Part shown: positions 60,473 through 64,000 of the stretch, in pieces | How the letters are laid out: every line of letters begins with the position of its first letter | Numbering within the stretch: the stretch's first letter is position 1 | From: Mycobacterium gordonae | GTDB lineage: Bacteria; Actinomycetota; Actinomycetes; Mycobacteriales; Mycobacteriaceae | Length of the DNA stretch: 64,000 bases | Reading direction: 5' to 3' | NCBI RefSeq assembly: GCF_017086405.1 | Contig: NZ_CP070973.1 | Location: forward strand, 5,302,739-5,366,738 | Made by a program: the position numbers and the translations under genes | The notes under the pieces: generated by a model | Seen by the model: the letters and a program-made list of their open reading frames with translations, nothing else | What the model was told of the DNA's origin: nothing | Database searches by the model: none

Positions 60473-62317
60473 CTACGCGCGCACTTCCAGCATGTCGATC
60501 ACGCTCTGCGCCTGCTCTTCGACACTGCGGTCCGCGGTGAGCCGCAGGTCCGGGTTCTTGGGCCGCTGATAGGGACTGTCGATCCCGGTGAAGTGGGTAA
60601 TCTCCCCCGCGCGGGCTTTGGCGTACAGCCCCTTGGGGTCGCGGCGTTCGCATTCCTTGAGCGGAGTGTCGCAAAACACCTCGAAAAACCCAAATCCGGC
60701 GTCGGCGTGGACTTTCCGGGCCATCTCGCGATGCTCGGCCAGCGGGCTGATGGCCGGCACCAGCACGATCTGACCCGAATCCGCGAGCAGCGTAGCCACA
60801 TGCGCCAGCCGGCGCAGGTTCTCGGCCCGGTCTGCCATGCTGAAGCCCAGGTCGGCGTTCAGGCCGTGCCGCAGATTGTCGCCGTCGAGAACGTAAGCGG
60901 GAATGCCCTTTTCGAGCAGCTTCTGCTCGACCAGCATGGCCACTGACGACTTGCCCGCCCCGGACAAACCGGTGAGCCACACCGTCCTGCCCTGAGTAGC
61001 GCGATCGCTGGCGGAGACCAACGACTTGTGCCGCACGGTGTTCGGGCTGGCCTTCTGGGCCGCGACATCACGCAACACCATCCCCGCGGCCACCGTGCCA
61101 TTGGTGTCCGGGTCGATCAGGATGAACGACCCGGTGCTGGCGTTGCGGGAGTACTCGTCGAGCAGCAACGGCACCTGGGTGCGCAACGAAACGCGGCCAA
61201 GTTCGTTAAGCTTGAGCGCCGTTGCCGTCTTGTCGCGGTGCAGGGTGTTGACGTCGAGCCGGTAGTCCAGTGCGGTGATCCGTGCGCGAGTGGTTCGGGT
61301 GGTGTGCTTGATGACGTAGTCACGGCCGGGCTCCAGGGCCGATCCGTCGGCCATCCAACACACGGTCGCATCGAACTGCTGGGCGATCCTGGGCTGATTG
61401 TTGGTGCGGGCGATCATGTCGCCGCGCGAGATGTCGATGTCGTCGGTCAGGCTCACCGAAACAGCCATCGGCGGAAAAGCTTCTGTCACCGCACCGTTCG
61501 GGCCCTCGATCGCAGCGATCCGGGTGGCCTTGCCGACGGGCAGCGCCACCACTTCATCACCGGGACGCATCACGCCGCTGGCGACGGTGCCGGCGTAACT
61601 GCGGTGGTCCTGGTGTTCGTGCGTATGCGGCCGGATGACGTATTGGACGGGGAACCGGACGTCGACCAGGTTGCGGTCACCGGCGATGAAGACCTCTTCG
61701 AGGTGGGAAAGCAGCGCCGGCCCTTCGTACCAGGGCGTCTGGTCTGACTTGGTCACCACGTTGTCGCCGCGCAGGGCAGAGATCGGGATGGTGGCGACGT
61801 CCTGCACATCCAGACGCGCCGCGAACGCGTGAAAGTCGTCGCGAATCGCCTCGAATTGCTCTTTGTCCCAACCGATCAGGTCCATCTTGTTGACGGCCAG
61901 CACGATGTGCTGGATGCCGAGCAGCGATGCCAGGAACGCGTGCCGCCTCGACTGCTCGAGCAGTCCGTGCCGCGCGTCGACGAGCACGATCACCAACTGC
62001 GCGGTGGAGGCACCGGTCACCATGTTGCGGGTGTACTGAATGTGTCCGGGGGTGTCGGCGATGATGAATTTTCGCTTGGGAGTGGCGAAATAGCGGTAGG
62101 CGACGTCGATGGTGATGCCCTGCTCGCGCTCGGCGCGCAGCCCGTCGGTGACCAACGCGAGGTCGGTGTAGTCGTGACCGCGGTCCTTCGAAGTCTTCTC
62201 GACGGCCGCCCACTGATCCTCCATGACCGCCTTGGAGTCGTAGAGCAATCGCCCGATCAGGGTGGACTTGCCGTCGTCGACCGAGCCTGCGGTCGCCAGT
62301 CGCAACAATGTCGCCAT
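60473..62317 (-). CDS. cysNC: Bifunctional sulfate adenylyltransferase subunit 1 / APS kinase
   Basis: 614 residues. The N-terminal GTPase (CysN) has P-loop GSVDDGKST (11-19), DTPGHIQY and NKMD; the C-terminal APS kinase (CysC) has GLSGAGKSS at about 450 and the FCDTPLKECE region. With CysD it makes APS from sulfate and ATP, then PAPS. The ATG overlaps the cysD stop (TGATG). Confidence 0.97.
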   Translation of the reverse strand: MATLLRLATAGSVDDGKSTLIGRLLYDSKAVMEDQWAAVEKTSKDRGHDYTDLALVTDGLRAEREQGITIDVAYRYFATPKRKFIIADTPGHIQYTRNMVTGASTAQLVIVLVDARHGLLEQSRRHAFLASLLGIQHIVLAVNKMDLIGWDKEQFEAIRDDFHAFAARLDVQDVATIPISALRGDNVVTKSDQTPWYEGPALLSHLEEVFIAGDRNLVDVRFPVQYVIRPHTHEHQDHRSYAGTVASGVMRPGDEVVALPVGKATRIAAIEGPNGAVTEAFPPMAVSVSLTDDIDISRGDMIARTNNQPRIAQQFDATVCWMADGSALEPGRDYVIKHTTRTTRARITALDYRLDVNTLHRDKTATALKLNELGRVSLRTQVPLLLDEYSRNASTGSFILIDPDTNGTVAAGMVLRDVAAQKASPNTVRHKSLVSASDRATQGRTVWLTGLSGAGKSSVAMLVEQKLLEKGIPAYVLDGDNLRHGLNADLGFSMADRAENLRRLAHVATLLADSGQIVLVPAISPLAEHREMARKVHADAGFGFFEVFCDTPLKECERRDPKGLYAKARAGEITHFTGIDSPYQRPKNPDLRLTADRSVEEQAQSVIDMLEVRA

Positions 62318-63246
62318 CAGAAGTACCCCTGCCGCTTACGGTCTTCCATTCCGGCCTCCGAGATCCGGTCGTCCGCCCTGGTGGCTCCGCGTTCTGTCAA
62401 TCGTGACACCGCGGTCTCGGCAATGACCTCCGACACGGTGGCCGCGTCGGATTCCACGCAGCCGGTGCAGGTGACATCGCCGACGGTGCGGAACCGCACT
62501 GAGGTCTCGAACACCTTCTCGTCGGCGCGCGGCTGCAGGTGCCGGTGCACGGCCAGCAGCATTCCGTCGCGCTGAAAAACCTTGCGGCGGTGGGCGAAGT
62601 AGATCGACGGCAACTTGACCTTCTCGGCGCCGATGTAGGACCAGATGTCGAACTCGGTCCAGTTGGACAGCGGGAACACCCGGATGTGCTCGCCCTTGTG
62701 GTGTCGGCCGTTGTAGAGGTTCCACAACTCGGGCCGCTGGGCCTTCGGGTCCCATTGCCCGAACTCGTCGCGGAAGCTGAACACCCGCTCCTTGGCCCGG
62801 GCCTTCTCCTCGTCGCGGCGGGCGCCGCCGAAGGCCGCGTCGAACTTGTTCTCCGCGATCGCGCGCAGCAGCGTCACGGTCTGCAGTGGGTTGCGCGACG
62901 GAATGGTCTCCACCACCCGGCCGGCGTCGATGTCGTCCTGCACCGAGGCCACCACCAGACGCACTCCGGCTTCCTCGACCAACTCGTCGCGGGTCTCGAG
63001 AACCTCGTCGAAGTTATGACCGGTGTCCACGTGCATCACCGGGAACGGCAGCCTGCCGGGCCGAAAAGCCTTGAGCGCCAAGTGCAGCATGACGATCGAG
63101 TCCTTACCGCCGGAGAACAGCAGTACCGGCCGTTCGAACTCGGCGGCCACTTCGCGAATGATGTGAATCGCCTCGGCCTCGAGCGAACGCAGATGGCTCA
63201 ACTCATATTGACCGACGGCGGGGCCGGCTTTGACGTCAGTAGTCAT
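62317..63246 (-). CDS. cysD: Sulfate adenylyltransferase subunit 2
   Basis: 309 residues from the ATG at 63246 (MTTDVKAGPAVGQYELSHL); an ATG two codons earlier is an alternative, both downstream of GGGA. PP-loop SGGKDS (45-50) for ATP pyrophosphatase chemistry. Works with CysNC. First gene of the sulfate-activation operon. Confidence 0.96.
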   Translation of the reverse strand: MTTDVKAGPAVGQYELSHLRSLEAEAIHIIREVAAEFERPVLLFSGGKDSIVMLHLALKAFRPGRLPFPVMHVDTGHNFDEVLETRDELVEEAGVRLVVASVQDDIDAGRVVETIPSRNPLQTVTLLRAIAENKFDAAFGGARRDEEKARAKERVFSFRDEFGQWDPKAQRPELWNLYNGRHHKGEHIRVFPLSNWTEFDIWSYIGAEKVKLPSIYFAHRRKVFQRDGMLLAVHRHLQPRADEKVFETSVRFRTVGDVTCTGCVESDAATVSEVIAETAVSRLTERGATRADDRISEAGMEDRKRQGYF

Positions 63247-63303
63247 CGGCATCTTTTCCCGGTTAAGTTGGTTGGATTGACCATATTTACTCTTATTAAT
63301 GAC

Positions 63304-63332
63304 ATGAAAGCAGCCACCTGTGCTGGTGTCAA
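63304..63332 (-). promoter_or_regulatory. Possible cysD promoter
   Basis: On the minus strand, TTGACA (63332-63327) lies 80 bases upstream of cysD; with a 17-base spacer the -10 would be TTTCAT, or CATTAA a few bases later. The 293 bases 63253-63545 have no gene, are A/T-rich near 63280-63305 and must also hold the promoter of the divergent gene. Confidence 0.3.
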
Positions 63333-63545
63333 TGAGTTGGTGCCGGGTGGGCGAGCAGGCCGCCGGGAGCGTCTGCCAGCGGGCGCATGGTCTGGGCGTC
63401 TTACGCACTTCAGAGGAGCCGACTGGGGCGCACGGCTTCTCGCCGGTGCGGGTGATAGATTCCGCTTTCTACGCCGACGCCGCAGTGATCGCGCGGCCCT
63501 CGGCGCTCCTGTCCAACACGGTTCCGGTCGGAGTCTTACACGTCC

Positions 63546-64000
63546 ATGGCGGGCAACATCGATAACGGCGAATGCACGCTGCTCGGATGGCGGGAGTGGG
63601 TGTCGCTCCCCGATCTGGGGATCAAACACATCAAGTGCAAGGTGGACACCGGCGCTCGGACCTCCGCGCTGCACGCCTTCTTCGTCGAGCCGCTGGTGGA
63701 GAACGGGCGGCGGCGGGTGCGATTCGGGATGCGCCCGCTGCAGCACGACGTGAGCATCGAACAGATCTGTCTTGCCGACGTCCTCGACGAGCGCGTGGTC
63801 GCGGACTCGGGCGGGCACCGCGAGCAACGCTTCGTCATCGAGACGTCGGTCGAGGTCTTCGGCGAGCGCTTCCGGGCCGAGATGACCCTCACCGATCGAG
63901 AGACGATGCGCTTCCGGATGCTGCTCGGGCGAACCGCGCTACGTGGACGTTTCCACGTCGACCCCGCGCGTTCCTACCTGTCGGGACGACCGCGTCGCGG
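63546..64000 (+). CDS. Retropepsin-like (RimK-associated ATP-dependent zinc protease family, COG4067) protein, partial
   Basis: Open from the ATG at 63546 to the window edge without a stop (151 residues seen). It begins MAGNIDNGECTLLGWREWVSL and has the aspartic-type motif KVDTGARTSALHAF, then VRFGMRPLQHD and a C-terminal MLLGRTALRGRFHVDP...SYLSG. By family these are small pepsin-like proteins often next to RimK-type ligases. Such a ligase gene may follow outside the window. Divergent from cysD. Confidence 0.8.
   Translation, partial: MAGNIDNGECTLLGWREWVSLPDLGIKHIKCKVDTGARTSALHAFFVEPLVENGRRRVRFGMRPLQHDVSIEQICLADVLDERVVADSGGHREQRFVIETSVEVFGERFRAEMTLTDRETMRFRMLLGRTALRGRFHVDPARSYLSGRPRR

Overview
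The window is a high-GC chromosomal segment from a slow-growing Mycobacterium. Left of 31.9 kb and right of 59.9 kb, gene order follows the M. tuberculosis block Rv1285 to Rv1317c, drawn here in reverse: ada/alkA-ogt, rrf-rrl-rrs, murA, the atp operon, rfe/wecA, prmC, prfA, rpmE, rho, thrB-thrC-hom-lysA-argS, tRNA-Arg, then (after a long insertion) an Rrf2 regulator and cysNC-cysD. The single rRNA operon directly downstream of murA, with one promoter and the long helix 18 in 16S, is the slow-grower arrangement. The variable regions of 16S resemble the M. gordonae group as far as I can judge by eye; an alignment would settle it. AtpE carries D28, E61, A63 and I66, and MurA carries Asp117, both as in M. 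tuberculosis.

Regions. (1) 1-2.0 kb: alkylation repair (AdaA/AlkA fusion and Ogt, overlapping by 4 bases). (2) 2.1-7.5 kb: rRNA operon on the minus strand with terminator, spacer and promoter. (3) 7.5-31.8 kb: conserved core genes, almost all on the minus strand and often overlapping by 1 to 8 bases: MurA; ATP synthase; WecA, the YrdC/Sua5 protein, PrmC, RF1 and L31; Rho; and an argS-lysA-hom-thrC-thrB operon. (4) 31.9-36.6 kb: a small genomic island in the 3' half of a tRNA-Arg(CCG) gene. A 44-base perfect copy of the tRNA 3' part lies at its far end and a shared 22-base motif sits inside each end. Its content is a Bpu10I-like restriction endonuclease with a DNA methyltransferase plus decayed secreted-protein genes; no integrase is left. 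(5) 36.7-59.9 kb: accessory mosaic that separates argS from cysD. It holds a Fic protein, a RimI-like acetyltransferase, a streptogramin-lyase-like propeller, several alpha/beta hydrolases, an SPFH / zinc-ribbon / coiled-coil membrane module, a type II thioesterase, a VanX/VanY-type peptidase, a NnrE-like epimerase with an extra N-terminal domain, three Cys-patterned secreted proteins, a two-RCK potassium channel, F420/flavin-type oxidoreductases and three VOC proteins. It also has at least three broken genes (cation efflux, DHFR/RibD-like, VapC). (6) 59.9-64 kb: Rrf2 regulator, cysNC and cysD for sulfate activation, then the start of a divergent retropepsin-like protein.

The signals least explained by known features are four intergenic sites (about 43.05, 45.77, 51.04 and 53.94 kb) with CAAG-type direct repeats phased at 11 bases, each 50-140 bases upstream of a start codon. 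This is the layout of OmpR/PhoB-family response-regulator boxes and suggests a small local regulon joining a hydrolase, the SPFH module, a thioesterase and a DUF732 secreted protein. The tRNA-Arg restriction-modification island and a pair of palindrome-ended 58-base repeats around a heptamer array at 59.4 kb are the next most interesting.
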